Below are positions 45,982 through 57,925 of a stretch of 64,000 nt of DNA, piece after piece (the first letter of the stretch is position 1; each line of letters begins with the position of its first letter). The position numbers were made by a program, and so were the translations under genes. Source of the stretch: Bolinopsis microptera (taxonomy: Eukaryota; Ctenophora; Tentaculata; Lobata; Bolinopsidae); the NCBI RefSeq assembly GCF_026151205.1, contig NC_087075.1, forward strand, positions 9,167,303-9,231,302. The letters run 5' to 3'. Under the pieces are notes generated by a model. The model did no database searches. It was not told the DNA's origin and worked only from the letters and a program-made list of their open reading frames with translations.

Positions 45982-46219
45982 CAGTGGCGTAACGTTGCCT
46001 GTTGCGCCCCCGCTGAAAAAACGCCCTCCTGTTGGCGCCCCCTCCCATTTTGGTGCCCCTCACTAAAATTGGACAAATTAGATGATTTTAGAGGATACGC
46101 CTGTAAAATCTCTAAAAAAATTGTCCCACATTCAAATGACGATTTGGCGGCCCCCTAAGATGCCCCCCCCCCCTGCACAGCGGGGTCGGCGGGGCCGGGG
46201 TCCCTTCGTTACGTTACTG
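45982..46219. mobile_element. hAT-type MITE, CAGTGGCGTAACG family, copy 2
   Basis: A 238-bp relative of 28772-29061 with ends CAGTGGCGTAACG and …CGTTACGTTACTG. It is flanked by a perfect 8-bp duplication ATCTACAG (45974-45981, 46220-46227). It has an internal deletion relative to copy 1. Confidence 0.95.
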
Positions 46220-46227
46220 ATCTACAG

Positions 46228-47180
46228 GCCTCGATTCAGACTCTAAAAAGTTTCTAATACAAGCCTCGATTGAGGACAGGGATGTAAGAAGAAGAATTTT
46301 ATTTGACGTAGATCACCGTTAGTTCCGTTAACTTTTATTAGCAGTGAACGGTTAAGTACCCTGACAACAGCTGTAACCACAAACACTAAGACATTTTGTA
46401 TAGTATAAAAGTACATTATACCTGTACCTGAGCTGTATTTCTCTAGGTTACTAAATGAACCAATTGTATAATATATGGGTTTGTGGCATGATTATGCACA
46501 GTTAGATGGAGTATGGTATTTGAATTACTGCTATGTTGGAGGATTGTGCAGCACTAAGAGATCTGTAAGGAGTAGTTTCATTACGTTCAGCATTAGTTTC
46601 AACATACTTGTTCCAACATACTAGTTTCAACATACTAGTTTCAACATACTACATAAGAGGTGATCATTGACGTGATTGTTAGAAAATGTATATTATCAGG
46701 TTGTATCAGCTGCCGACAAGCAGTAAAAGAGCAAAACGTACGGACGAATAACGCTCATCTTAAACCTTTGAGCCTGTTTAATAGTTTAAACTTTTCTAAG
46801 TTTCTAGTTCCTTTGATTTATTGGCACATATCACATCCCAGGTAATGCATTTATTGTTAAGTCTTATCGAAATATGCAGTTACATAATATTGATTGAATT
46901 GAGGCTTTATTAATTTCAGATTGAATTAAAATAGAACATTTCCGTTTACTATAAGACATAAGACCTAAATTCTGATTGACAAACAAAGTTCTTCCCATCC
47001 CTAACACATGTTCACACCTTACTAAAACAAAACAACAATTAAATTTCAACGTTATAACGAAACAAAGAGAAAAAACCCCTGCAACAATCCAGTTCACTAT
47101 TATAATAAACAGGATCATATCTCGATCTGAACAGCAATTAAATCATTATCTCCGTCCTCTAACGAACAGATAATTCGTAC
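46228..47180. other. No gene seen
   Basis: AT-rich. TAGTTTCAACATAC is repeated three times at about 46600-46650. No coding frame was recognised. Confidence 0.35.
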
Positions 47181-47328
47181 ATGACACGCAATGACCTAGA
47201 CATAAGGTCTAGACCAATCATGTTAGAGAACCACACCCACGTGATCACCATTGACCATGTTGACATGTGTGCGCGGCTCCTCTTTCAACTGCCAGTGAAA
47301 ATGACTTACTCACTATTGGACAAAGCAC
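47181..47328 (+). CDS. Possible coding exon, unknown protein
   Basis: ATG at 47181 opens 49 codons ending at a good donor (AAAGCAC|GTAAGTTA), phase 1. The peptide (RPIMLENHTHVITIDHVDMC, then ARLLFQLPVKMTYSLLDKA) has even codon composition and higher GC than the flanks, which is why it was kept. There is no family match and no partner exon found, so it may be spurious. Confidence 0.25.
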
Positions 47329-47372
47329 GTAAGTTATACTATACACCTATCAAGATGAAACTTAATTATTAA

Positions 47373-48898
47373 GAGTTGCTGAGCTCGGCTATATTAATTA
47401 TATTATGTTAATTATAAAAGATTTTTATCGGGGATTGGGCTGGACGGTTTTAAGAGAATTGACACAGGTACTTGACATCCAAATACATTAAACTTGTAAG
47501 CCAGTGAAAGCGAGCTTCCAGACGAATCGTCTGTTGTAGACCTATAATACCGGGTAAGGTAGACCTATACCATGATAGATTATCCTAAAATGTTGATTCC
47601 TAATGTTGAAACTAGCTTATTAAGAGATTAAGGAACTGAGCATTTTTCTGGCATGGTCCCAAGATTTCTTAGCCGTGCTAATGTGGGAATTTAGCAGGGA
47701 TTGGGTCGGTTTCTTGTATTATTAGTCGCTGCCATATAGATGAGGTTCTGACAGGCTTTGGGCTGAAACATACTATGTAGTATGTACTGAAAACTAGATG
47801 CATGGCAAAGAAAATTGAGGAATTTTATTCGAGAATACAGAAGTCATATTGATATTGATATAGTACAGGCTCTACTAATAATGGCCGTAATGAAAACATG
47901 GCACAGAGAGTCACAATGGAAAGCCGTCAATTTAATGAAAGTTCAACAGTCTATAATAATAGACCTACAGCTCGATCCAGAGATCAGTATTTATTGGAAA
48001 TTTAGTCTGCTTATTATAACTGGAGAGAGCTCATCGTTTATTCAGAACTGTTTGTGTTCATCACTTCATGCTTAGACTATATTCCTGGTAAATATATCAT
48101 AATATTAACCGGGAAATTGGCCGATAAGTTAAAGGCCAATAAATATGGCCATTGCAATTTGCTGTTTAAGTAAAACAGTCCATTGAACAATAATTAGTAA
48201 CATCAATTATACTGATACGGCCTACTTACGGCTCATAAGCTCATAGTCATACAACTAGTTAAACAGTATGACCCCAAAATCCGGGCTTTAACCAATTTCA
48301 TGGATGAAAGTTACAAATTTAATAATTGAGCATCTATTTTAAGGTGAATTAACCCCGTGTCTACCCCTTGTGTCAAGTTCGTGTAATCGAACACATAATG
48401 GAAATATAAAATTATTAGTGTAACCCGTGCCTACGGCCGGGACTTCACTATCGCAGTTGAAATGCAAAATGTATAAACCCGCCTATTATATTCGAAAACC
48501 CGCATAACATTGTCGTATGAAAGTATTAACTCTCTCTACAGTCCAAACTCCAAACAGACCGCAATGAGTGCCCCTCCCTTATAAGGTTATAGTATAATAT
48601 GACAGTGAATATTACGCGGCTAACCTAATTATGATTCATGTACCAACGCTACATATGCAGCTACATATGCAGCTACATATGCAGTAATGGGAAAGAGAGC
48701 GAGGAGGGAGAAAAAGAGAGCCATTTTTTGTCACATTTGTGGTACAAAACCATTAATCAAACCACTTACCACCGACCGATTTAAAAAACCTTTATTATTT
48801 GGCTTTGTCAGAGTTTACCGAAAAAACCAGTCCCATAACTCTTACCGTTTTCTTGATTAAGCCGGAAATTACACGCTCGGAAATTACACGCGCACACA
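47373..48898. other. No supported gene
   Basis: An 86-codon plus frame (47815-48075) lacks a proper start and motif. AGCTACATATGC is repeated three times at about 48648-48683. Nothing else. Confidence 0.3.
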
Positions 48899-48907
48899 CA
48901 GACAGAA

Positions 48908-49220
<313 letters not shown>

Positions 49221-49249
49221 CACATACAGAAATTATTGTTCAAGATAAT

Positions 49250-50129
49250 CTGCATCGAACAATTCATTTTCTATTTTATTTACAAGTTTAAGATACCACA
49301 TGAAAGTACAATTATTAGGTACCATTTGAAAATATAATTTTAAGGTACCACTTGAAGGTACATTTCAAACTTAAACTACATCGCAGATTACAGCCCTGAA
49401 CTTGAAAAAACCTCTTAAACTCGACAGCTTAACAAGAAAAACAGTTCAAAACCTCTTTGAACAACTGAAGAAGGAAATTAGAACTCTGCAGCAGAGGGTT
49501 ACAATAACATATGATCTAGGCTGCCACAATCAGGCTCTTAAAGAATGTGTTTAGGTGTTTATAACACGGCAGGATACAAGAAATCTAGAACATTACCCTG
49601 ACCAGATCCGGAGACTTTCCGTCTCTGTAGTCCGGCGTGTCAACTGGTGCTGGACTCTTTCGCATTTACGAGTTATTTAATTAATTAATCATTTTTGGAC
49701 ACTGTACGTGGATCAGCAAAGATCAGCCACTTCGGCCCGACCTGAAAAGCTGAAACATTTTAATGGAAGGAGGTGTGTCACGCGATCTGACACAAGTTGT
49801 TAGTAATTGTTGTTGTTGTAAACCCGGGCTTCAATTTACAAACATAAATAAAATGATAATTAGAAAGGGAAAAAACCCTATTAAATTAAAAACTTCAATG
49901 AAATTAAGAAAGCGTTTTTTGCACTCCAAATTACATTTGATTTCTGAACACTCAACACCTTGTCAAATATAGTGATCCTAAAAAGCTAAAAACAGGGTAA
50001 GTCCCACGCGCAAACAAATTAAAAAACGAAAACTCAACGTATTTGGAAAGCACCGACGCATTCTCGCCACGTACTAAGATATAGTAGAAACAATTTCACC
50101 ACGAACATATTGTTTTTATGATGAATTAC
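49250..50129. other. No supported gene
   Basis: AGGTACCAYTTGAA repeats lie at about 49315-49365. A 69-codon plus frame at 49763 has no motif. Confidence 0.3.
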
Positions 50130-51094
50130 TGATTGCAAATAATTAGAGCTAAAAACCAAAAGAAGAGAGCAAAGAGTCGGTTAAACTTCTAAATTCATTA
50201 AAGGTTATATTTTTGAGGTCACTTGACGACCTGATTATTTAAAAACGTGAAATTTGTATTCAGTTGATCATTACATTTACAGCTCCATTGTTGATATTTA
50301 TTTATCAATTATCATGGATATATTATGATTTATCATTATTATATAATTAACCTTACCACATTGTACGGAGCCACAGTTTAATGGATCGTTAACAATACTA
50401 TGTACTGCTGAACCCATCATTAAAAATATGTTTACGCAACTCTCGCATCTTTTGTCGGTGAAAATGTTTTTGATACCTGCAGTAGCGCGCGACAGCCATA
50501 CGGCGACAATATTAAATTAAATTACGAAATTTACGAAATGTATACGTAGACGTATACATTTAGTTAAATGGAGTACCCCACAAGCTGAAAAATGAATAAT
50601 CTGGGCGCGGTTATGAAGAGGTAATTAGCGATAGTTTTTATAACGATCATGTATGATGATTGATCATTACTTCAGATTTGACTATTTTACGTCAAATATG
50701 AACACGCGTTACATTTTGCTTCTGGTGCGCTACTATTTATTTTTAGTTTTAGCGTTTATCATGCCGGCGGGATCGCTTCGCATGTGCAATAAGACAGCCA
50801 TACAATATATCTATGGGACAGCAGACAGTAGATTTAGGAATGCAGCTGAGTCACATGGCTGAACACTAAATAGTCATAAAAAAGATCTGATCCCGGTTTC
50901 AGATGTATTTTAATTCCTGGCTGAATTATTATTTAAAATTTGACAGAGTCATCATAACAAGATTCAAATGTGGCTTCATGTTTTTAGGTTTCTTCCAACT
51001 AATTTAAGTGTTTCAAACAAACAAAATTCTTTTACAGTTGAGCACTCGTTGGGAAACCAAGCAACAACTAATTATTATTAATTCCTCTACTTAC

Positions 51095-51390
51095 GTAGAT
51101 TCAGGGTTGTGAAGCTTTTTAAGTTTCTCCGACAGCGTTGGGGAGTTCCGTAAGGAATCAATTGAGTCATTCTGCACAAGGATAGGAGATCCTGATTTCT
51201 GTAAAGGTTTCGGAGAATCCCATAATGATTTTTTTGAGTCATCCCTTTGCAGATGAGGTGTCATTTGAAACTTAGGAGAGAATCTGGGACTAAACAGCCT
51301 GGGATTAATCGGACTTGAATTAAACGAACCACTTTCTTCATTTTCTTCTCTGATTGTGGAGGATCGGATGAGGCCGAATATTGCAGCCAT
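51095..51390 (-). CDS. First coding exon of a Ser/Pro-rich protein, unknown family
   Basis: A minus-strand ATG at 51390 opens 98 codons, ending with a consensus donor (CTAC|GTAAGT), phase 2, at 51095. The protein begins MAAIFGLIRSSTIREENEES and continues with many Ser-Pro pairs (SSPINPRLFSPRFSPKF, WDSPKP, SGSP, RNSP). It is probably disordered and a likely target of proline-directed kinases. No signal peptide or domain is seen. The frame is open further upstream (to 51492) in hydrophobic but probably untranslated sequence. Downstream exons were not found between 51094 and the left. A decayed second copy of this exon lies at about 52950-53120. Confidence 0.55.
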
Positions 51391-52255
51391 CTGTATAAGG
51401 TAGTTTAGACGGTTTAGAATAATTTGTATAAGTATGTAAAACTTATTCAACTTACATTTGCATCCCAACCAAGAGCAAAGAAAAATACTCAAAATTTAAA
51501 ACGATATGATGTCTGTTGTAGTTAATGAATTTCGATCGAATTGTCGAACAAAAATTAGAAGAAATCAATAAATAAACATAGGAAAAAACTCATTAACCAA
51601 AATATAAATATAATTGTATCGCAAAATGATTTAATATCTTAACTAAGCAACAGAGGGGTAAAGTTATACTTAATTAACGTCGCATTTCTTAGAATCCTGT
51701 ATAAATGTGATATAAATATAATTACTGATACTGATAGCAAATAATTGAAGCCAAAAACCAAATGCTGAGGGCAAAGAAGAGAACAAAGAAAAAGTAAAGA
51801 AAAGATCAAAGAGGTGGAAAATCTTAAGTTTATTAAAATTATATTTACAAGGTCACTCGACGAACTGATCATAAAACATCTTTCATCAGTGAAAGAACGT
51901 TTTTGGTACTTGCAGTAGCGCGCGCCAAATTAAATTATTAAAAAGGCGCTTCACAAACATGAAAAAACGTAAATACATGTACACCAAAACACCTGGGTAA
52001 ATGAATCATCTCAAAAGCTAATGAATAAATGATCTGGGCTGTATGGGTTGGTAGTTAAAAGCGTTTTTACAACGATAAAGTTTGATAATAAAATCAGATG
52101 CGTGCGTGATAAAAGTAACATATAACGTGTGGCAACTTCAGCTCTTTATACTTGAAACTTGCCAGTCAGTTTCATTACGTATTTAAGGGACAATGGATAA
52201 TAAATCAAGGCCAACCTAAAGATACGAAGTTAGCAGGCTGGATAGTAAATACAAA

Positions 52256-52429
52256 AGATCTGGACCTGGTTTAGTAGGTGATTAAATTCTTTGTTTACAA
52301 TCTGAACCTGGTTTAGTAGCTGTTTAAATTCCTAATTTACAATCTGAACCTGGTTTAGTAGGTGATTAAATTCTTTGTTTACAATCTGAACCTGGTTTAG
52401 TAGGTATAATTTAAATTCTTTGTTTACAA
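52256..52429. repeat. 42-bp tandem repeat, four copies
   Basis: Four copies of AATCTGAACCTGGTTTAGTA followed by GGTGATTAAATTCTTTGTTTAC, with small differences. Confidence 0.95.
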
Positions 52430-52483
52430 TTTGACCGTGACTAGTCTTACTCTTAACAAGATTAAATGATTTATTTTTTGGTA

Positions 52484-52895
52484 TACAGGGTGTTCACGAT
52501 ATATTGAAACGGTTTTAAATGTCTATACATTTTTTTATGAAGGAGCAGCTCAATATTTGTTGAAATGTGATTGTGACTAAGGCAAAAAAACCACAAAAAA
52601 CGTTAAAATTTACTTATATCTCAGTTTTCGTCTTTCACAAGAGCGAATTCGCTCAATTCGTAATTAATTCTCCATTCCTTAATATTTTCGCATGAAATTT
52701 TCTGAGTCAATAAAGAATCGTATTTTGACTTCACACTATTAGTCAGATTTTATATTAAGGCCCAATGAAAAATTTTGGGGCCAATTTTCAAACTAGTTCT
52801 GGCAGAAACATTCGTCACAGTTGTAGCACAATATTTGAAATTTTGAGAATTGTGAGACATTAAAAACCGTTTCAATGTTTCGTGAACACCTTGTA
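52484..52895. mobile_element. mariner/Tc1-type MITE
   Basis: Inverted ends TACAGGGTGTTCACGA-TATTGAAACGGTTTTAAATGTC and its counterpart …GACATTAAAAACCGTTTCAATG-TTCGTGAACACCTTGTA, about 40 bp, flanked by TA on both sides (TATA at both junctions). TACAGGGTGT ends are common in mariner-like elements. The interior of some 330 bp is non-coding. Confidence 0.85.
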
Positions 52896-53760
52896 TATGC
52901 CTCTTTGTTTATGTTACAAGCAAACATTTACATAATTCGTTTACTAGCACGTAGATTCAGGACCTTTTTCGGTGAGTTCCATAATTGTCTTTTTGAGTCA
53001 TCCCGTAGAAGAGGTGTCTCTGTCTTTTAGGATAAAATGAAGACCGACTACTCCAGCCGCTATCTAGTGGAAGGGTAATTTGGACGGTTTATACATAACT
53101 TATGTGAGAATGTAAAACTTATCTAACTTACAAATACAGACTAGAGAAACGCTTGAACCAAAATACAAATATAGGTGCGATCAGAATGATTTAATATCTT
53201 AACTTAGTAATATAATTATAACTGAAAGATGATCAAGTTATACTCAATTGACGTTTTTTAGAATCCTAGTAAAAATAAATATTAATGTGAGTTATGATTA
53301 ATGTGATCGAAACCATGAAGTACCATTGAATTTGAGACAAGAGAAACAACATTTTGGGACGTTTATAGGACTCTTAGTCCTCATGGAGTCCTAGAATTAG
53401 ATCTCCTCCAACTTGTTTGAATAAGATGATTATGATGTCAAGACAATTAAAAAACACATGACAAAACCTATGCTTGTGGCACTACTGCTTTTAAATTGTT
53501 GCTTCGAATATTGAAAAAAAAATGGACAATAACATGAAAATAATGAATTTTGAATGAACTAAACTTCGGAGAAATTTATAAATTTCAAAAAGCTGAGTAA
53601 CCAAAATATTTTCCCACAAGTGTGCCCACGAAGCACGTCTAAGACACTACGACCATGAAGTCAACAAAATACAAATATAAGTGCATCAGAATGATTTAAT
53701 ATCTTAATTTAATAGCAGCAACGTAATGTTATACTCAATTGACGTCACATTTCTTAAATT

Positions 53761-54184
53761 TGCTAGTGAAATAGGGAATTTAAATGGTGATTAATGTGAT
53801 CAATTACCATCAATTACTATTAATAACCATTATAAGGTATTTCTGAGTCCTTATTGGTTATTTGACATAGAAAAGCTAACTATTTGATACTCGTTAATAA
53901 AATAAGTAATTTAATAAAACCTTGATCCTTATATCAGTATTATTCTTGTATGGCTCGTATCTATCAGGTAATCTAATTAAACTAGTGCTTGAAATAACGA
54001 TGGAACCTGATAAGGCTGAAACTTTCAAATTTTGGCAATATTTTATAAATTTGAAGTTTCTACAGAATTATAACTGTATTTAAAGTTAGTTATCAGTACG
54101 CACGAACACAAAATGTATTTGTTGGTAAAAGCCGTGACAAAGAACGTGATGCGGTTAACAATAGATAAAAGCTAGGCGAGAATT
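53761..54184. other. No gene seen
   Basis: AT-rich DNA without recognised features. Confidence 0.35.
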
Positions 54185-54276
54185 GGAGGGGTAGGGTAGG
54201 GTGGGGTGGAGTGGGGTGGGGCGGTGTGGGGTGGGGCGGGATGTTGTGAAGTGGGGTGGGGTGGGGTGGGACGGTG
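54185..54276 (+). repeat. GGGGT-rich minisatellite
   Basis: Repeated GGGGTGGGGTGGAGTGGGGT-type pentamers with many G3-4 runs on the plus strand. It could form G-quadruplexes. Confidence 0.9.
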
Positions 54277-54369
54277 CACTATGTCGATGTAAATGGTAAA
54301 TTTGTATCACTTTAAAATATATTTTAACTCAAATTTTATAAATTTGACATTGCTGCGGTGGGACTACTT

Positions 54370-54860
54370 CAGTGATGCACGCCGCCGCCGGACGCCGCCG
54401 CGCCGGCACATTTTCACACGCCGCCACGCCGATACCTCTCAAGTCGGCGTGGCGTGAAAATTAAAAAAAATTTCAAGGCAAATTTTTTTGGACGATTGCA
54501 ATTTAGAAAAATATAATTTTAGGGCACGCGCAGCCGGGCAAACTAGAGTTTTCTGATGGTAGCATTGATAATTGTAGTTCAGCGGGTGGATGTCGTATTT
54601 TATGGGGCTACTCGCTGCTATGAGGCCACTTCGTTACGTTCATCATCACATTCAGCCACGTTTTCGCCATAAATGCTGTAAAAACCACACTTATTACATC
54701 ATTATTTCATGATCGCAAGTACGCCACAATTTTTGTGGGCCTGGAAATTCAAACCTAAATTTTGACAAAATTATGTTCCACGCCGCCGAACGCCGCCACG
54801 CCGGGCTATTTTGGGCACGCCGCCGCCGGTTGGCGAAAAATGAACCGGCGTGCATCACTG
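54370..54860. mobile_element. hAT-type MITE with CAGTGATGCACGCCG ends
   Basis: A 491-bp element with inverted ends CAGTGATGCACGCCG and …CGGCGTGCATCACTG, flanked by a perfect 8-bp duplication GACTACTT (54362-54369, 54861-54868). Subterminal regions are CpG-rich with CGCCGCCACGCCG repeats and the middle is AT-rich. There is no transposase. The open frame 54762-55097 starts inside it by chance. Confidence 0.95.
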
Positions 54861-54868
54861 GACTACTT

Positions 54869-55939
54869 ATGTGTTCATTTTAATATAAACACTATTTCTA
54901 ACACGCGGTGTTACGCAAATTGGAGTTCCTATAGAATTCATGATCCTGCAGGAATAACTATTCAATTTCAATGCAACTCTACCAATAACTACTCAAGTAT
55001 CAACTTACAAACTACCTTTGGAATAGAAATTACGTTCATGTTTGCTAATTATTACATCTTTGTGACCAAAAGTGTTTTGACTTTTGAGATACAATGATGT
55101 GTCATATGTTGCATTCTGTAAGCTGATCAATTATAGAATTACAAGCAGTAAGCCATTTTAACAAATAAGGAAATGGGAATGACGTACGAGATCTTATTGG
55201 TACTATAGGCACTGTTCTCCCAGCTACTCACATGTTGTCTAAGCTTTTCTCTCTGTTCCACACCCAGCTGACACTTAAGCGTACCATCATGAATCACATG
55301 AATCACCCCCCCTCATAAAACTTACCATCATCCTCCATTATACTTTCTCATTTCTCTGGCATCCTCCCCTAGGACTGCCACACCTCAGAGGCAGGCAAAG
55401 CATCACATGTTATCCTCCCAGGCACAGCCTCTCTTTAAAAAACACCGTTCTAGTGTTCTCCTACTAATACTTGTGCCCGGCCCCCGTAGTTCTACTCAAG
55501 GTTAAGATAGCTGTAAACCAATGCTGTGAACTTGTTTACTCGTCACTGCCTTTTCTTTATTGCTCATACACTTAGTATTATTTGTATCTCCTCTGCCTTA
55601 CTCTTAGTTACCATGTATAATGGTTAATTAATATAAGTATAACAAGTAATAAAACATTAATTTCTGAGAGTATTACTTATTATATATATGTATATATATG
55701 TAATATATATAATATGTATATAGCAGAAGATAACCTCTCATAATAATATAATAATATATACAAGGCTGCAATCGTCCTTTATAAAATGAGCAGCACCGTA
55801 AACATTATCTAGATTCTAGATGACGTAATTGGCGGGATTGCTTTAAAAATATTGTTCATTTTTCTTTAAAATGAATATTTCTGATGCGGTGCATCATAAA
55901 AAGTAGTATAGCTGTTAGTATAAAAGTTTGGTAGAGTTT
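54869..55939. other. No gene seen
   Basis: AT-rich sequence with a (TATATG)n/(TA)n tract at about 55677-55760. The 55240-55440 stretch is pyrimidine-rich without a coding frame. Confidence 0.4.
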
Positions 55940-56240
55940 GCCGCTCAGTGGCCATGTTGGTTACTGGTCCTGAGGTTACGAGTTTGAATCACAGTCAGGC
56001 CAAGATCTCAAAACTAAAGGGCAGTCATCACCCACCAAACTATGGTGTGAATGGTAGTTGCTCTCATTAGAGCTGGGAAAATAAAACGAGTGCATATGCT
56101 TGGGGTTGCGTCCCGACTATGCTGCAGGGAAATCTGTACCGAAAGGACCGTGGCCGTACCACATAAGAAAAGGAGATCGGCCCCTCGTTGCTAGCCTGCT
56201 AGGTTCGTCCTGCTGTTTTGTTGGTCGAGTTTTCTAAAAA
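55940..56240 (+). mobile_element. tRNA-derived SINE, plus strand
   Basis: The head CCGCTCAGTGGCCATGTTGG carries an A-box-like CTCAGTGG, and CGAGTTTGAATCACAG about 40 bases on matches a pol III B box. A non-tRNA body of about 200 bp follows. It includes GAAAAGGAGATCGGCCCCTC, a segment shared with the SINE at 59410-59657 (GAAAAGGAGATAAGCACCTC). It lies just upstream of the signal-peptide exon of the Ig-like gene. The 3' limit is approximate. Confidence 0.6.
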
Positions 56241-56350
56241 CATTTTGTTGTGTTCAATTGCTTGATGATGGTATCACACAAATTATCTTCATATGCAAAC
56301 TACTCGTGTAGATTGTTATGTAATACTGCACAAGTGAAATAGACTGAGCT

Positions 56351-56408
56351 ATGATACTCTTCTTCTTATCTTTCCTTCTCTTCACTGGAGCAGCTGCTAC
56401 TGACGAAG
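56351..56408 (+). CDS. Ig-like array gene, exon 1 (signal peptide)
   Basis: This is the start of a multi-exon gene running to at least 63200. The 58-nt exon encodes MILFFLSFLLFTGAAATDE, a clear signal peptide with cleavage likely near AAA-TDE, and ends in phase 1 at GAAG|GTACGT. It is phase-compatible with the exon at 57669. Proposed exons: 56351-56408, 57669-57925, 58276-58375, 58595-58791, 59747-60064, 60233-60568, 60793-61098, 61267-61608, 61838-62152, 62321-62662, 62886-63200 and beyond. The product would be secreted, or membrane-bound if a helix lies outside the window. Splicing is inferred from GT-AG sites and phase. The family is not named. Confidence 0.7.
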
Positions 56409-56562
56409 GTACGTACTACAGTGCAGGAACTAGTTCATCGCTACAATATAGTAGGATTATCGCAAATATTAATTCATTATATTTTTAAAAAATGTCCAAT
56501 GGTACGGTAATACTTACAAAAACATGACCATTACCGATTACAATTTTTTGGCAAAGTTGTAG

Positions 56563-57028
56563 TTATTTCGTAATGCAATTTCTGGCTGGATTGATGGGAT
56601 TGCATATAAAATGATTGATTTTGACTTGGAGAACACACCTCTTCAAATAAAGACGAGCAAAGGAACGATCAGCGATATAGGTTTGCGGTTTTACGACGAA
56701 AGTGATATAGAAGCAGGAGAGATCTATCTCTTCGATGCAACATCTTCTGTCAGCTCACAATACATGATTGAATACTGCATGACTCAGTACATCGCTACTA
56801 ATTTTGTCCCGCCAATTGATAGTGATAATGTGTGGACCATCACAAAGAAGTCCCCTGGACCAACAATATAAACAGTACAGTGTAACGAGGTAACAGTATA
56901 GTGACGCACTCTGTCGGATGAGGTGTGTACTAATGAAAACTGGAGAAATCAATGTAGTAAAAATGTGGTGAAGATATTCATTGAGTTCGATCACTTTGAC
57001 TCCACGTACTACAGACCCAAACCACCAG
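56563..57028 (+). pseudogene. Decayed exon in intron 1, second domain type
   Basis: One frame reads RNAISGWIDGIAYKMIDFDL, GLRFYDESDIEAGEIYLFDA, QYMIEYCMTQYIATNFVPPI and NVWTITKKSPGPTI. After a TAA it continues in the same frame as TVQCNEVTV, then TAG TGA, then DEVCTNENWRNQCSKNVVKI and FDSTYYRPKPP. It ends at a donor-like G|GT in phase 1. The pattern 'W-x-(I/V)-x-K … QCN-x-V … VVxxI … YYRPKP' resembles a beta-rich extracellular domain I associate with such invertebrate secreted proteins, but I cannot name it. Three in-frame stops make it dead. The phase of its left boundary also does not fit exon 1. Confidence 0.6.
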
Positions 57029-57668
57029 GTTACAAGGAGACAATCGATTCTTTTTTAAACCGTGAAATATAAGAAATCGTATCACTAAAAATGTTCTAAG
57101 GCAATATAGTGCCGTTCGTAGCCAATTAAGTGCCACTTTTCAATTTTAGCAGATGATTTTTTAATTAATTTTTATAAAGACAGTAAGCACAAAAAGCAGT
57201 CGTTAATCAGCAGTAAACATGTTGAATGTTGATATAATTTAGTCCGATGATAGAAATATAAATTGACCGATATTAAAAAGTAATCTTATCCTAGATAATA
57301 AGTTCGCAGTGGAATACTTTTGGGAAAGAATTTCAATTGAATTTGATTTGGACGGACCGTTAACGGACAGGCCTTATTCGAACAAACATTTAAAATGAAC
57401 GCTAGTAGAGCCTCCAGCATCCGATTAGTTTCCGTTCAAATAAAAGTATTTATTTCAGATATACTTAATTTTAGTTTTAACTAAAATTATATCATGCACA
57501 ATGGGCGTTAAACGGTTAAACGTCAGCATTGTACGAAGTGACCTTGTACACCTTGTATTATACTTGTATTATACATAGTATTATATTTGACCTTGTACAC
57601 CTTGACCTTGTATTATACTTGATTTTACTTAAATCAAATATAATACTAATCTATCTCTGTTTGATCAG
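57029..57668. other. Intron sequence, nothing recognised
   Basis: AT-rich. TGACCTTGTACACCTTGTAT-type words repeat just before the 57669 acceptor (TTTGATCAG). Confidence 0.4.
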
Positions 57669-57925
57669 TGGAGAACAAAGTGTCGATCAAAGTGTCGATC
57701 AGAACAGCCGACACTGCTCACGCCGGGACACGTTCCCCCCTCTTCTTCACCTTCATCGGAACAGAGGACAGAACAGAAGAGTACAGGGCAGAGAACAGTG
57801 GAACTCACGACAAGGACCGCACGTTAGTGGAGACCTGGACCTTCTCCAATGTGACGTATACTGCAGGGGAGTTTAGATGTGTTAGAGTCAGGGTTGGTGG
57901 CGACGATGCTTTCAATTTTGAAGAG
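57669..57925 (+). CDS. Ig-like array gene, exon 2 (PLAT-like domain, first part)
   Basis: The acceptor TTTGATCAG joins in phase 1 and the donor GAAGAG|GTATTT leaves in phase 0. The peptide starts VENKVSIKVSIRTADTAHAG, has TRSPLFFTFIGTED and ends …ETWTFSNVTYTAGEFRCVRV then GDDAFNFEE. Together with exon 3 this fits a PLAT/LH2-type beta-sandwich: an AGT turn, 'FxxFxG', 'TFxxxxxxxGxxxxVRV' and 'D-F-x-x-x-I-x-V'. Such domains often bind lipids or proteins at membranes. The assignment is from pattern only and is moderate. Confidence 0.65.

Larger units (their letters stand above)
50130..53760. repeat. Locally duplicated region, two to three diverged copies
   Basis: The block containing AGCAAATAATTRRAGC, AAAGGTTATATTT-GAGGTCACTYGACGA and TGCAGTAGCGCGCG at about 50136-50500 reappears at 51738-51920. 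The exon region at 51095-51480 reappears in decayed form at about 52950-53120. The segment ATTTAATATCTTAA…GTTATACTYAATTRACGT occurs at 51625, 53185 and 53690. This is a tandem duplication of roughly 1.6 kb with a shorter third copy. Confidence 0.65.

Noticed and set aside
45952-46158. 68-codon frame
   Set aside because: It runs through a hAT MITE. The Pro/Ala-rich translation comes from GGCGCCCC repeats.
50653-50862. 69-codon frame with a signal-peptide-like stretch
   Set aside because: It is short, has no family and no splice signals, and lies in a decayed duplicated region.
54762-55097. 111-codon frame
   Set aside because: It starts inside the CpG-rich end of a hAT MITE and has no coding features beyond it.
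55940-56012. Functional tRNA gene
   Set aside because: It has only box-like matches with poor stems, and is followed by SINE body sequence.
57529-57876. 115-codon plus frame overlapping exon 2
   Set aside because: It is a shadow of the 57669-57925 exon in another frame. Its first part is a GTACACCTTG repeat.
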